Below, piece after piece: positions 1 to 7,643 of a stretch of 49,310 nt of DNA. Made by a program: the position numbers and the translations under genes. The notes below the pieces were generated by a model. It saw nothing but the letters and a program-made list of their open reading frames with translations. It ran no database searches and was not told where the DNA came from. Source of the DNA: Catellatospora coxensis (lineage in GTDB: Bacteria; Actinomycetota; Actinomycetes; Mycobacteriales; Micromonosporaceae); NCBI RefSeq assembly GCF_016862635.1, contig NZ_BONI01000070.1:1-49310 (forward strand), written 5' to 3'. Position 1 is the first letter of the stretch. Each line of letters begins with the position of its first letter.

Positions 1-15
1 CCCGCCGGCCCTGGT

Positions 16-58
16 GACGACGTGCCCGCCCACCCCCGTGGCGGGCGGACACGTCGTC
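16..58. terminator. Strong GC hairpin at the left edge
   Basis: Nine-base arms GACGACGTG (16-24) and CACGTCGTC (50-58) are perfectly complementary, and an inner CCGCC/GGCGG adds to the stem. There is no T-run. It lies downstream of the minus-strand gene ending at 156 and near whatever lies left of the window. It is probably a factor-assisted or bidirectional terminator; an operator is possible. Confidence 0.45.
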
Positions 59-75
59 GCGAGCTCGGCGCGTGG

Positions 76-108
76 GGAAGGGCACCTTCCACAACGCATA
101 GCGATGCG
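76..108. repeat. Partial copy of the GGAAGGGCACCTTC palindromic repeat
   Basis: GGAAGGGCACCTTC followed by CACA closely matches the left half of the longer inverted repeat at 34299-34356. GGAAGG (76-81) pairs with CCTTCC (85-90), and a second small hairpin CGCAT/ATGCG follows at 95-108. It appears to be a diverged or half copy of a dispersed intergenic repeat family. Confidence 0.45.
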
Positions 109-155
109 CTGAGCTGCTGCTCGTCTCGCTGACGCGAGCCGACGGCCCCCTCCTG

Positions 156-917
156 TCAGCCGGTGGCGGGGATCGACCAGCCGTCGGCGAAGGTCGTGCC
201 GGTGACCGGGCGGGCGGAGATGACGCAGCGCTGCTCGTCGGGCCAGAACCAGCCGGCCGAGCGGGCGATCGCCTGCCAGCCGTCGAGTTCCGCGTCGAGC
301 GCGGTGCCGTACACGGCCAGGCCGAGCCGTCGCCACACCTCGTAGTAGGCGATCCAGTGCGCCTCCTGCTGGCCGTACCAGCAGACCGGGCTCGGCGCGC
401 CCAGCAGCCGCTTGCCGGGCAGGTAGAACCCGCCTGCGAGCGAGGTGTAGAGGGCTTCGCGCACGTGGCGGCGCACGATGTCGACGAACGGGACGCCGTA
501 CGCCAGCGCCGCTTCGGCTGACTGGTTCGGCCAGGGTTGGCCCTTGTCCCGCTTGGGCGGCTTGGGGTCGAACAGCGGCGGGGCGATCCGGTCGTCCATG
601 GCCCCGCGCAGCCTGGCCAGGGACGTGGCCAGGTCACTGGCCAGCGGAGGACGTTTGCCGAGCGGCGGATCGGTCACCCAGGAATGGAGTTCCCGCAGCG
701 TCGGCAGGTGCCCGACCAGCGGCTGGGCTTCGGCGGGAGAGCGGACCCATACGAACTCGGGTCGGGGCCGGCCGAGTCTGCGATAGAGCTCGGTGAGGGC
801 CTGCTCAGCAGCGGCCTGGCCGGTCGGCCCGCAGGCCGTGCCGTAGCCGTGCCACTCGTCGCGGACGGCGGCTGCCTGCTGCCAGAAGGCGGCACGTTCG
901 TGCCGCGGGGCGGTCAT
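156..917 (-). CDS. DUF6745-like protein
   Basis: A 253-residue protein of unknown function. The N-terminal half carries the pattern ADR/AAEQAL...LY..LG.P.P.FVWV.SP typical of actinobacterial DUF6745 proteins, and the C-terminal third is rich in Trp and Tyr (HWIAYYEVW, GWFWPDEQ) and ends in an SARP-type block like the family's ERP motif. It has no signal peptide or membrane segment, so it is probably cytosolic. The ATG at 917 has no convincing SD; a small hairpin (AGGGCG/CGCCCT, 924-939) lies just upstream. It stands alone, with a hairpin at 16-58 downstream. The family assignment is from memory of its motifs; no function can be given. Confidence 0.6.
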   Translation of the reverse strand: MTAPRHERAAFWQQAAAVRDEWHGYGTACGPTGQAAAEQALTELYRRLGRPRPEFVWVRSPAEAQPLVGHLPTLRELHSWVTDPPLGKRPPLASDLATSLARLRGAMDDRIAPPLFDPKPPKRDKGQPWPNQSAEAALAYGVPFVDIVRRHVREALYTSLAGGFYLPGKRLLGAPSPVCWYGQQEAHWIAYYEVWRRLGLAVYGTALDAELDGWQAIARSAGWFWPDEQRCVISARPVTGTTFADGWSIPATG

Positions 918-1046
918 ACCGCGAGGGCGCGCACGCCCTTTCGCACAGAGGAGATCATGGCGCTGATGATCGCATCCGGACAGCCGTGTCGCAACGGGAT
1001 ATGAGAGGCGGGCCGCCCGGCATGTGGCGGCCCGCCGCTCGGTCCG

Positions 1047-1410
1047 TTACGGCATGGTCCACTTCTGGTTGGCCGCGCCCGCGATGCACTGCCACAGGTG
1101 GACGACGGTGCTGTCGGCGGAGTTGTTGCCCGACACGTCGAGGCACTTGCCCGACTGCGGGTTGCGCAGCGTCTGGTCTGCGGACTGGTAGGTCCAGTTC
1201 TGCGCGCCGGAGCCGTTGCAGGTCCACAGCTGGATCTTCGTGCCGTTGGCGCTGCCGCCGCCGGAGATGTCCAGGCACTTGCCCAGTGCGCGCAGGGTCT
1301 GCCCGTTCTGGGTCCAGGTCTGCGCCGTGGAGCCGTTGCAGGTGTATATCTGGATCTGCGTGCCGTCGGCGGTGCCGCTGCTGCGCACGTCGAGGCACTT
1401 GCCGCCCAGG
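1047..1410 (-). repeat. CBM13-coding copy 1 of a tandem duplicated cassette
   Basis: The DNA coding for the ricin-type module here is very similar at nucleotide level to 3212-3575 about 2.16 kb away in the same orientation, including a long identical run around 1108-1180. It indicates recent duplication or gene conversion between the two operon members. Confidence 0.7.
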
Positions 1411-3143
1411 CCCTTGATCTGCCCGGTGCCCGGCGTGGCGGTCTTCACGAAGGTGAAGTCGTCGACGTCGAACAGGCCGGTCCCGGTCCCGGTGAACGTC
1501 AGGTACACGTTCTGGTTGCCCGACGGCACCCCGGTCAGCGTGGTCTGCACGTTGGCGAACGTGGACCAGCCGCCGGTGTTGGGCACCGCGACCGTGCCGA
1601 GGATCGGCCCGGTGGTCGACCCGGTGCGCACCTGGATGCCGCCGCCCGCGCCACCGGACACGACCCGCGCCCGGAAGGTGGTCGCGCCGCCGACGTTCAC
1701 GTTGTTGTACGCCGCCCAGTCGCCCGGCTCGATGTAGCCTAGCGTCTGGCCGTTGTTCGCGCCCGCCTTGGTGAACGCCTGCACGCCGCTCTGGCTGCTG
1801 AACGACTCGGCCTGCACGGTCACGTCGCCGACCGGCGGCTGCCCGAGTTCCTTGATCCGGATGTTGCGGAACTGGGCGGTGTCGGCCGCGCCGTGGTTCT
1901 GGATGCCGATGTGGCCGGCCAGGTCACGGGCGGCGTTGGTGTTGGTGAAGTCGTTGATCAGCACGCCGTTGAGGTAGATCCGCAGGCGCTGGCCCTCGAC
2001 GAGCAGCTCGTACGTGTTCCACTCGCCGGCCGCGTTGAGCGCCGCGTCGCGGGCGGCGATGTTGGCCGACTGGAACGTGTACACCGCGCCGGTGGTGCGG
2101 TCGGCGGCGTCGGTGGCGTCGATCTGGATCTCGTAGCCGTTGTTGACCGCCGACCACGGGTCCGTCGACGGCGGGAAGCCGATGAAGATGCCCGAGTTCG
2201 AGTCGCCGGTGAGCTTCCAGTCCAGCTTCAGCGAGTACGAGGTGTACTGCTTGGCGCTGTACCAGTACAGGCCCATGCCGCCGACCGTGGTCAGGGTGGC
2301 GTCGGAGTTGGTGAGGCTGCCCGGCCCGGCCTGCGACCAGCCCGTGGTCGAGCCGTTGAAGATCGGCGTGTAGCCGGTCTCGGGGCGGCAGTCGGCCTTG
2401 CTGCGGCCGGACGCGTAGCGGATGCCGCCGAGCAGGTGGTTGCGGAAGTTCGCCTCGCCGTAGGAGGCCTGGGTGTGGCCGCCACCGGTGTAGAAGGACC
2501 GGCCGCCGTCGTACGCCTTGCACCAGACGTGCGGGTGGTCGGCGCCCATGCCGCCGCCGCTGTACGACGACTCGTCCAGGGTGGCCAGCACCTTCGCCGT
2601 GGACCGGGCGTTGGTCTGGTAGTTGTACCACTCGTCGGTGCGGGTCCAGGTCTGCGGCAGGTGCGCGGTCGCGGCGTGACCGCGGTCCTCGACCTTGACG
2701 TTGGCCTGCTGGATCGCCGGGTGCGAGGCGAACCACGCGCCGACCAGGTTGCCGTACCAGGGCCAGGAGTATTCGGTGTCGGCGGCGGCGTGCACGCCGA
2801 CGTAGCCCTTGCCGGAGCGGATGTAGTTCTCGAACGCGGTCTGCTGGGTCGCGTCGAGCACGTCACCGGTGGTGTTGAGGAAGACGACCGCCTCGTACTG
2901 GGCGAGGTTGGCGGCGTTGAACTGGGCCGCGTCCTCGGTGGCGGTGACGGTGAAGTTGTTCGCCGCGCCCAGGTCACGGATGGCCTGGGTGCCCACGGCG
3001 ATGGAGTCGTGCCGGAAGCCGGCGGTCTTGGAGAAGACCAGCACGTCGTACGGGGCGTCGGCGGCGGCCGCCGGAGTGGCGGTCATGGCCGCCACGGTCA
3101 GCGCGGCGGTTGCCGCACCGAGCAGGGGTCGCAGGATTCGCAC
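1047..3143 (-). CDS. Secreted ThuA / DUF1080 protein with CBM6 and ricin-type CBM13
   Basis: A 698-residue exported multidomain protein. After a signal peptide (about 1-28, ending in a run of Ala) come a ThuA-like class I glutamine-amidotransferase-fold domain (about 31-245, starting DVLVFSKTAGFRH), a DUF1080 / 3-keto-disaccharide hydrolase-type jelly roll (about 258-430), a CBM6-like module (about 437-563, QAESF...GDWAAYNNV) and a C-terminal ricin-B/CBM13 trefoil with repeated GKCLDV...Q.W motifs (about 572-698). The GTG start at 3143 is chosen because AGGAG-type SD sequence (3151-3158) precedes it and a signal peptide follows at once; an upstream extension would read antisense to the neighbour's ricin domain. 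It is second in an operon behind the sugar dehydrogenase, 68 bases away. Likely role: carbohydrate-surface-bound processing of oxidised (3-keto) sugars; this is inference. Confidence 0.85.
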   Translation of the reverse strand: MRILRPLLGAATAALTVAAMTATPAAAADAPYDVLVFSKTAGFRHDSIAVGTQAIRDLGAANNFTVTATEDAAQFNAANLAQYEAVVFLNTTGDVLDATQQTAFENYIRSGKGYVGVHAAADTEYSWPWYGNLVGAWFASHPAIQQANVKVEDRGHAATAHLPQTWTRTDEWYNYQTNARSTAKVLATLDESSYSGGGMGADHPHVWCKAYDGGRSFYTGGGHTQASYGEANFRNHLLGGIRYASGRSKADCRPETGYTPIFNGSTTGWSQAGPGSLTNSDATLTTVGGMGLYWYSAKQYTSYSLKLDWKLTGDSNSGIFIGFPPSTDPWSAVNNGYEIQIDATDAADRTTGAVYTFQSANIAARDAALNAAGEWNTYELLVEGQRLRIYLNGVLINDFTNTNAARDLAGHIGIQNHGAADTAQFRNIRIKELGQPPVGDVTVQAESFSSQSGVQAFTKAGANNGQTLGYIEPGDWAAYNNVNVGGATTFRARVVSGGAGGGIQVRTGSTTGPILGTVAVPNTGGWSTFANVQTTLTGVPSGNQNVYLTFTGTGTGLFDVDDFTFVKTATPGTGQIKGLGGKCLDVRSSGTADGTQIQIYTCNGSTAQTWTQNGQTLRALGKCLDISGGGSANGTKIQLWTCNGSGAQNWTYQSADQTLRNPQSGKCLDVSGNNSADSTVVHLWQCIAGAANQKWTMP

Positions 3144-3211
3144 GGTGATGCTCCTTTCTCGGACGGGAGCGGTCCAGGCGGGGCGGGGCTGCCCCGCCCG
3201 GACCGGGTCGA

Positions 3212-3575
3212 TCAGGGCAGGGTCCACTTCTGGTTGGCCGCGTTGGCGACGCAGGTCCACAGGTGGACGATGGTGCTGTCGGCGGAGTTGTTGCCCGACA
3301 CGTCGAGGCACTTGCCCGACTGCGGGTTGCGCAGGGTCTGGTCGGACGTCTGGTAGGTCCAGTTCTGCGCCGCGGAGCCGTTGCAGGTGTACAGCTGGAT
3401 CTTGGTGCCGTCGGCGGTGCCGCCGCCGGCGATGTCCAGGCACTTGCCGAATGCCCGCAGGGTCTGGCCGTTACGCGTCCAGGTCTGCGAACCGGTGCCG
3501 TTGCAGGTGTAGATCTGGATCTGCGTGCCGTCGGCCGTCGCGCCGCTGCGCACGTCCAGGCACTTGCCCGCCAGG
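3212..3575 (-). repeat. CBM13-coding copy 2 of a tandem duplicated cassette
   Basis: Direct-repeat partner of 1047-1410. Both encode the terminal ricin-type carbohydrate-binding domain, and the preceding CBM6 regions are related at protein level, so a CBM6-CBM13 tail seems to have been shared as a unit. Confidence 0.7.
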
Positions 3576-6049
3576 CCCTTGACCGGGCCGACGCCCGCGG
3601 CCGTGGTGAACGTGAACGAGTCCAGGTCGAACAGCGCCCCGGTGCCGCCGCCGAAGGTCAGGAACAGCGGGGTGGTGCTGTTCGGGGCGCCGGTGATGGT
3701 GCCGCTGACCGTCGCGAACGTCTCCCAGCCGCCGGTCACCGGAACGGTGGCCGAGCCGAGCACGGTGCCGGTGGCCGACCCGGCCCGGATCTGCAGCGTG
3801 CCGCCCACGCCACCTGAGGACACCCGGGCGGTGAAGCCGGTCGCGTTGCTCAGCCGGTACGGGTTGAACGAGATCCAGTCCCCGTTGTGGATGTCACCGA
3901 CGGTCTTGCCGCCCTCGGCGGTGGCCTTGGTGAACGTGTTGATGCCCGAGGAGGAGCCGAAGTGCTCGGCCTGCCGGTGCCGCGGCTGCAGCGTGTGCTG
4001 CGTGTGCGTGGTCAGGCCCTGGTTGTCGGTGTACTCCGCGTCGAAGATCGCGAAGATGTTCGCCGCGTCGTCGTGCTCGCCGTCGACCGGGATGGTGATG
4101 GTGCCCGAGCAGCCGTTCTTCGAGGTGATCTGGTGGCCGTGCTGGTCGTGGCCGAGCACGTAGGTCAGCTTCACCCGAGCGCAGTCGATCGTGCCGTCAC
4201 CGGCGTCGGTGACCGTCAGCGAGTAGCTGACCGTGTCGCCGAACGCGAACAGCTGGCCGTTGCCGGGGCTGTTGATGGTCACCGCGGGCGGGGTGTTGCC
4301 GACCGTGATGACGACCGAGTCGCTGCCGGTCGCGCCCTGCGGGTCGCGCACCGTCAGGGTCGCGGTGTACGTCCCGTTGGTGCTGTACGTCTTGCTCGGG
4401 TTGGCGGCCGTCGAGGTGGTGCCGTCGCCGAACGCCCACGAGTAGGTCAGCGCGCCGCCCTCCGGGTCCGACGAGCCGGCCGACGAGAACGCCACGGTCA
4501 GCGGGGCCGCGCCCGCGGTCGGGGTGCCGTTCGCGTTGGCGATCGGGGCCCGGTTGCCGGTGCCGATGTACTCGAAGCGGTACAGCGCCGAGTTGGCGTC
4601 GCCGTTGAAGTAGCCGGTGCCGTAGTCGAGCACGTACAGCGCGCCGTCGGGGCCGAACGCCGAGTCCATGACCTGCTTGCCGGTCCACGGGAAGGCGTCG
4701 ATCGTGCCGCGCGAGCCGTCGGCGTTGACGTGGATCGGCTTGATCCAGCCGCGGCCGAACTCGGTCGCGAAGAACTGCCCGTCCATGTCCTGCGGGAACT
4801 TCACCGTCGACGTCGACGAGGCGTTGTACCGGTAGACCGGGCCGCCCATCGGGGACTCCGAGCCGCCGCCGAACTCGGTCGGCGTGCCGCTGTCGCCGCC
4901 GTACTTGATCCAGGCCGCGCGGGCCGGGGGCAGCGTGGACAGGCCGGTGTTGCGGAACGAGTTGTTCGTCGGGCCGCCGGTGCAGTTGAACTTCGGGCCC
5001 GTCGACGCGGTGGCGAAGTTCCACTCGTTGTAGGTCTCGGTGCTGGTGTTCGCGCCGGTGCAGTACGGCCAGCCGTAGTTGCCCGCCGAGGTGATCCGGT
5101 TGAACTCGACCTGGCCGCTGGGGCCGCGGTTGGCGTTGGTGGTGCCCGCGTCCGGACCGTAGTCGCCGACGTACACGACGCCGGTAGCCTTGTCGACGCT
5201 CATCCGGAACGGGTTGCGGAAGCCCATCGCGTAGATCTCGGCGCGGGTCTGCGCCGTGCCGGGCGCGAACAGGTTGCCCGACGGGATCGAGTACGACCCG
5301 TTGGCGTTGACCTTGATGCGCAGGATCTTGCCCCGCAGGTCGTTGGTGTTGCCCGCGGAACGCTGCGCGTCGTAGGCCGGGTTGCGGTCGGTGCGCTCAT
5401 CGAGCGGCGCGTAGCCGTCGGAGGAGAACGGGTTCGAGTCGTCGCCGGTGGACAGGTACAGGTTGCCCGCCGCGTCGAAGTCGATGTCGCCGCCGACGTG
5501 GCAGCACAGGCCCCGGTCGGCGGGCACGTCCAGCACGTTGACCTGGCTGCCCATGTTCACCGTGAAGTCGGCGTTGAGGGTGAACCGGGCCAGCCGGTTG
5601 ACGCCCTGCCACTGCGTCCAGCTCGTGCCGGTCGCGGGCGCGTCGCCGGTCGGAGTGGACAGCGGCGGGGCGAAGTAGAGGTAGATGAAGCGGTTCGTGG
5701 CGAAACCGGGATCGACGCCGACGCCCTGCAAGCCCTCCTCGTCGTGCTGGTACACCGGGATGGTGCCGACGACGGAGGTGGTCCCGGCCGCCGTGGTGCG
5801 GCGCAGGGTCCCGTTGCGGGCGGTGTGCAGCACGGACAGGTCCGGCAGCACGGCCAGCGACATCGGCTCGCCCATCTCGGCGACGCCGCGGGCCATCTCG
5901 ATCTGCTGGAACTTGGTCGGGTCGATGGTGTGCGCGGCCGCGGGGGCGGTCGTGGTGGCGACCGCCGTCAGGGCCGACCCGGTCATCAACAGCGCGGCCG
6001 CGGCCGCACGCCATAGTCTGATGTGCCTGCGTGAATGTCTCTCGGACAT
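3212..6049 (-). CDS. Secreted PQQ-dependent sugar dehydrogenase (GSDH) with PKD, CBM6 and CBM13
   Basis: A 945-residue exported enzyme. A signal peptide (about 1-40) is followed by a glucose/sorbosone dehydrogenase six-bladed propeller (about 45-465; GEPMSLAVLPDLSVLHT, CCHVGGDIDFD, YAMGFRNPFRMSVD), a PKD domain (about 495-580), a short Ig-like/His-rich linker region, a CBM6-like module and a C-terminal ricin-type CBM13. The family oxidises aldose sugars with PQQ as cofactor outside the membrane. The ATG at 6049 has AGGAAGGG upstream. It is the first gene of an operon with the ThuA/DUF1080 protein; both end in homologous CBM6-CBM13 tails, implying action on the same polysaccharide. The dyad at 6129 and the four half-sites at 6189-6255 lie upstream and probably regulate it. 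The exact substrate cannot be read from sequence. Confidence 0.88.
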   Translation of the reverse strand: MSERHSRRHIRLWRAAAAALLMTGSALTAVATTTAPAAAHTIDPTKFQQIEMARGVAEMGEPMSLAVLPDLSVLHTARNGTLRRTTAAGTTSVVGTIPVYQHDEEGLQGVGVDPGFATNRFIYLYFAPPLSTPTGDAPATGTSWTQWQGVNRLARFTLNADFTVNMGSQVNVLDVPADRGLCCHVGGDIDFDAAGNLYLSTGDDSNPFSSDGYAPLDERTDRNPAYDAQRSAGNTNDLRGKILRIKVNANGSYSIPSGNLFAPGTAQTRAEIYAMGFRNPFRMSVDKATGVVYVGDYGPDAGTTNANRGPSGQVEFNRITSAGNYGWPYCTGANTSTETYNEWNFATASTGPKFNCTGGPTNNSFRNTGLSTLPPARAAWIKYGGDSGTPTEFGGGSESPMGGPVYRYNASSTSTVKFPQDMDGQFFATEFGRGWIKPIHVNADGSRGTIDAFPWTGKQVMDSAFGPDGALYVLDYGTGYFNGDANSALYRFEYIGTGNRAPIANANGTPTAGAAPLTVAFSSAGSSDPEGGALTYSWAFGDGTTSTAANPSKTYSTNGTYTATLTVRDPQGATGSDSVVITVGNTPPAVTINSPGNGQLFAFGDTVSYSLTVTDAGDGTIDCARVKLTYVLGHDQHGHQITSKNGCSGTITIPVDGEHDDAANIFAIFDAEYTDNQGLTTHTQHTLQPRHRQAEHFGSSSGINTFTKATAEGGKTVGDIHNGDWISFNPYRLSNATGFTARVSSGGVGGTLQIRAGSATGTVLGSATVPVTGGWETFATVSGTITGAPNSTTPLFLTFGGGTGALFDLDSFTFTTAAGVGPVKGLAGKCLDVRSGATADGTQIQIYTCNGTGSQTWTRNGQTLRAFGKCLDIAGGGTADGTKIQLYTCNGSAAQNWTYQTSDQTLRNPQSGKCLDVSGNNSADSTIVHLWTCVANAANQKWTLP

Positions 6050-6128
6050 TGCCGTCCAACCCTTCCTGACTGGGGGTATGCCAGGCAGGGCGCGCGCCGT
6101 CGCGCCTGATGCCGGGGTGGGCTAAGGG

Positions 6129-6148
6129 GTAACCGCGCCGCCGGTTAC
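6129..6148. promoter_or_regulatory. Perfect 7-bp inverted repeat upstream of the dehydrogenase operon
   Basis: GTAACCG-N6-CGGTTAC is perfectly symmetric and lies 80 bases before the start of the sugar dehydrogenase. It could be an operator or a 5'-UTR hairpin. Confidence 0.4.
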
Positions 6149-6188
6149 ATCGACGAAACATGGTGGAGCTGTGACGGACACACTAGGG

Positions 6189-6255
6189 ACTTTTCATCGA
6201 GGTGTCCATACTTTCCGATGGCGCGATGAAAAGTTTTGACTCGACGATCGAAAGT
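6189..6255. promoter_or_regulatory. Four symmetric half-sites (ACTTTnC type) between divergent genes
   Basis: ACTTTTCATCG (6189-6199) and ACTTTCCGATG (6210-6220) point right; CGATGAAAAGT (6224-6234) and CGATCGAAAGT (6245-6255) point left. Same-direction sites are 21 bases apart, two helical turns, and the whole block is symmetric about position 6222. This looks like a cooperative operator serving the dehydrogenase operon (minus), the plus-strand gene at 6318, or both. The regulator is not in the window. Confidence 0.6.
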
Positions 6256-6317
6256 GGAGTGACACGGCTGGTCAGCGACCCGGTTTCACCACCATGTGTC
6301 GGCGGGTATCAGTCGCC

Positions 6318-6836
6318 ATGAACCGCAACCTGATCCGGGCTCTGCTGTACGCCTGGGAGCGGCCGGAGTTCCGGGCCGGCCTGCAGCACCTGATCGACCT
6401 CGATCAGGTGACCGCTCTGCTGGCCGCACTGTCCACCGAGGACCGAGACCACGAGCAGGAACGCCGCGCCATGGACCTGCTGCGCTCCGCGCTGGACTCT
6501 CCCGAGATCCGCCGGGCGGTGCTGCTGCTCGTCGAGTCCGATGACATCCGCCTCCAGCTCGCCGCCGCGATCGCCGAAGGCCTGCCCGACCGGCCCGCCC
6601 TCGCCGTCGCGATCGCCGCCGCCCTCAACGATCCCCGCGTCCGCGCCCAGCTCAACGCCGCCCTGGAAACTCCTCAGGTACGCGACCTGCTCCTGCACGC
6701 CGCCGAGGACGGCGCCCAGGAGCGCCGCTGGTCCCTGGCCCGACGGCTGCTCGTGCTACTCGCCCGCCACCGCACCGCCCGCCGCCTCGCGTGGTCCCTA
6801 CACCGCCACGGTCTGCTGCGTGCCCTGCGCGAGTGA
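6318..6836 (+). CDS. Conserved-looking alpha-helical hypothetical protein
   Basis: A 172-residue protein of unknown function, almost entirely amphipathic helix, with internally similar blocks (SPEIRRAVLLLVES..., DPRVRAQLNAALET..., TPQVRDLLLHAA) each containing a D/E/T-P-x-[IV]-R step, reminiscent of short HEAT-like or ALTTAQ-type repeats. The C-terminus is Arg-rich. No signal peptide or clear membrane segment. The ATG at 6318 is chosen over the GTG at 6294 because the alpha-repeat begins there; no SD is obvious. It is divergent from the sugar dehydrogenase operon across the half-site cluster. Confidence 0.6.
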   Translation: MNRNLIRALLYAWERPEFRAGLQHLIDLDQVTALLAALSTEDRDHEQERRAMDLLRSALDSPEIRRAVLLLVESDDIRLQLAAAIAEGLPDRPALAVAIAAALNDPRVRAQLNAALETPQVRDLLLHAAEDGAQERRWSLARRLLVLLARHRTARRLAWSLHRHGLLRALRE

Positions 6837-6928
6837 TGGGTTCGGTCCCACCTGCCACACAGCGGCGTGCGGGCAGGAACGGCGCCGGCCGACCCCGCCC
6901 GCGCGACGCAGGTCCGTAGGGCGGCTCG

Positions 6929-7471
6929 TCAGCTCACCCAGCTTCCGCAACTGAGGTTCGTCCAGGTGGTCGCGCCGACACTTCTGGTCTCATAGCAGGC
7001 GCGGAACTGGTCGAGCGTCGAATCACCCACCATGTTGGTGTAGTAGTTCCCGCGTGCCGTATGCGAAGCGATGGTCTTGTAGTAGACGTGCGTGGTCACG
7101 TATTCCCCGTCGAACCATCGGCGCTCGATCCTGATCCTGATGTCGACGTCGAAACACGGCGGGTGGTTGCCCGCGCACCAGGGGTCGAGGGTGATCCGAG
7201 CCCACCGGGCGTTGCACGCGGTCGACCTGCGGACATGCACTCCCCAGACGCCCACTGACGGCTGGTTGTACCAGACGTCTGAGTTGGGCGTCGTCGTCGT
7301 CGTGGCGGCGGCGTCGCAGCTTTCGGTCGCGGGGTTCTTGTTGTTGCAGCCCATGCCCGTGCAGGCGGCAAGCGCCCGCCCCGGAGATGCCACGACCCCG
7401 CCCGTCACGAAGGCCACGGCGAGCACGAGCGTCGCGAGCAGACGCCTGGCCTGGCTCGTTCTGTCAGACAT
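6929..7471 (-). CDS. Secreted DUF2690-family protein
   Basis: A 180-residue exported protein. The ATG at 7471 has GGGGAGGA upstream and opens a classic signal peptide (Arg-rich start, hydrophobic LATLVLAVAFVTGGVVA, Ala-rich cleavage region near residue 37). The mature part begins C-x3-GC-N-N-K-N-P...SCDAAATT, the Cys-rich signature of DUF2690 (YjfA-like) proteins, and continues with a Trp/Tyr-rich beta domain containing further Cys, likely disulfide-bonded outside the cell. Function unknown. It lies alone, with the ABC exporter's terminator upstream. Confidence 0.75.
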   Translation of the reverse strand: MSDRTSQARRLLATLVLAVAFVTGGVVASPGRALAACTGMGCNNKNPATESCDAAATTTTTPNSDVWYNQPSVGVWGVHVRRSTACNARWARITLDPWCAGNHPPCFDVDIRIRIERRWFDGEYVTTHVYYKTIASHTARGNYYTNMVGDSTLDQFRACYETRSVGATTWTNLSCGSWVS

Positions 7472-7595
7472 TGCCGGTCTTCCTCCCCTGGTGTCCAGTG
7501 ATACGGCGGCCGCCCGAAGGCGGCCCCGGTTCATTGGCACGCATTGTCCTGAAGGGAGTCACGACAGCCGCATCGGCCCGGCATCGCCCGGAGCG

Positions 7596-7627
7596 GGGCC
7601 GTCGAGGAGTGGCCGCCTCGACGGCCC
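7596..7627 (-). terminator. Terminator hairpin of the ABC exporter gene
   Basis: Perfect 12-base arms GGGCCGTCGAGG (7596-7607) and CCTCGACGGCCC (7616-7627) with an 8-base loop begin 17 bases past the stop codon at 7644. There is no U-tract, as is common in GC-rich actinobacteria. Confidence 0.7.
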
Positions 7628-7643
7628 GTTCACGCGGGAATGC

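Noticed and set aside
3887-6016. A 709-residue plus-strand open frame antisense to the sugar dehydrogenase
   Set aside because: It has Val/Gly/Arg-dominated composition without domains and mirrors a protein with clear motifs; such frames are expected in very GC-rich DNA.
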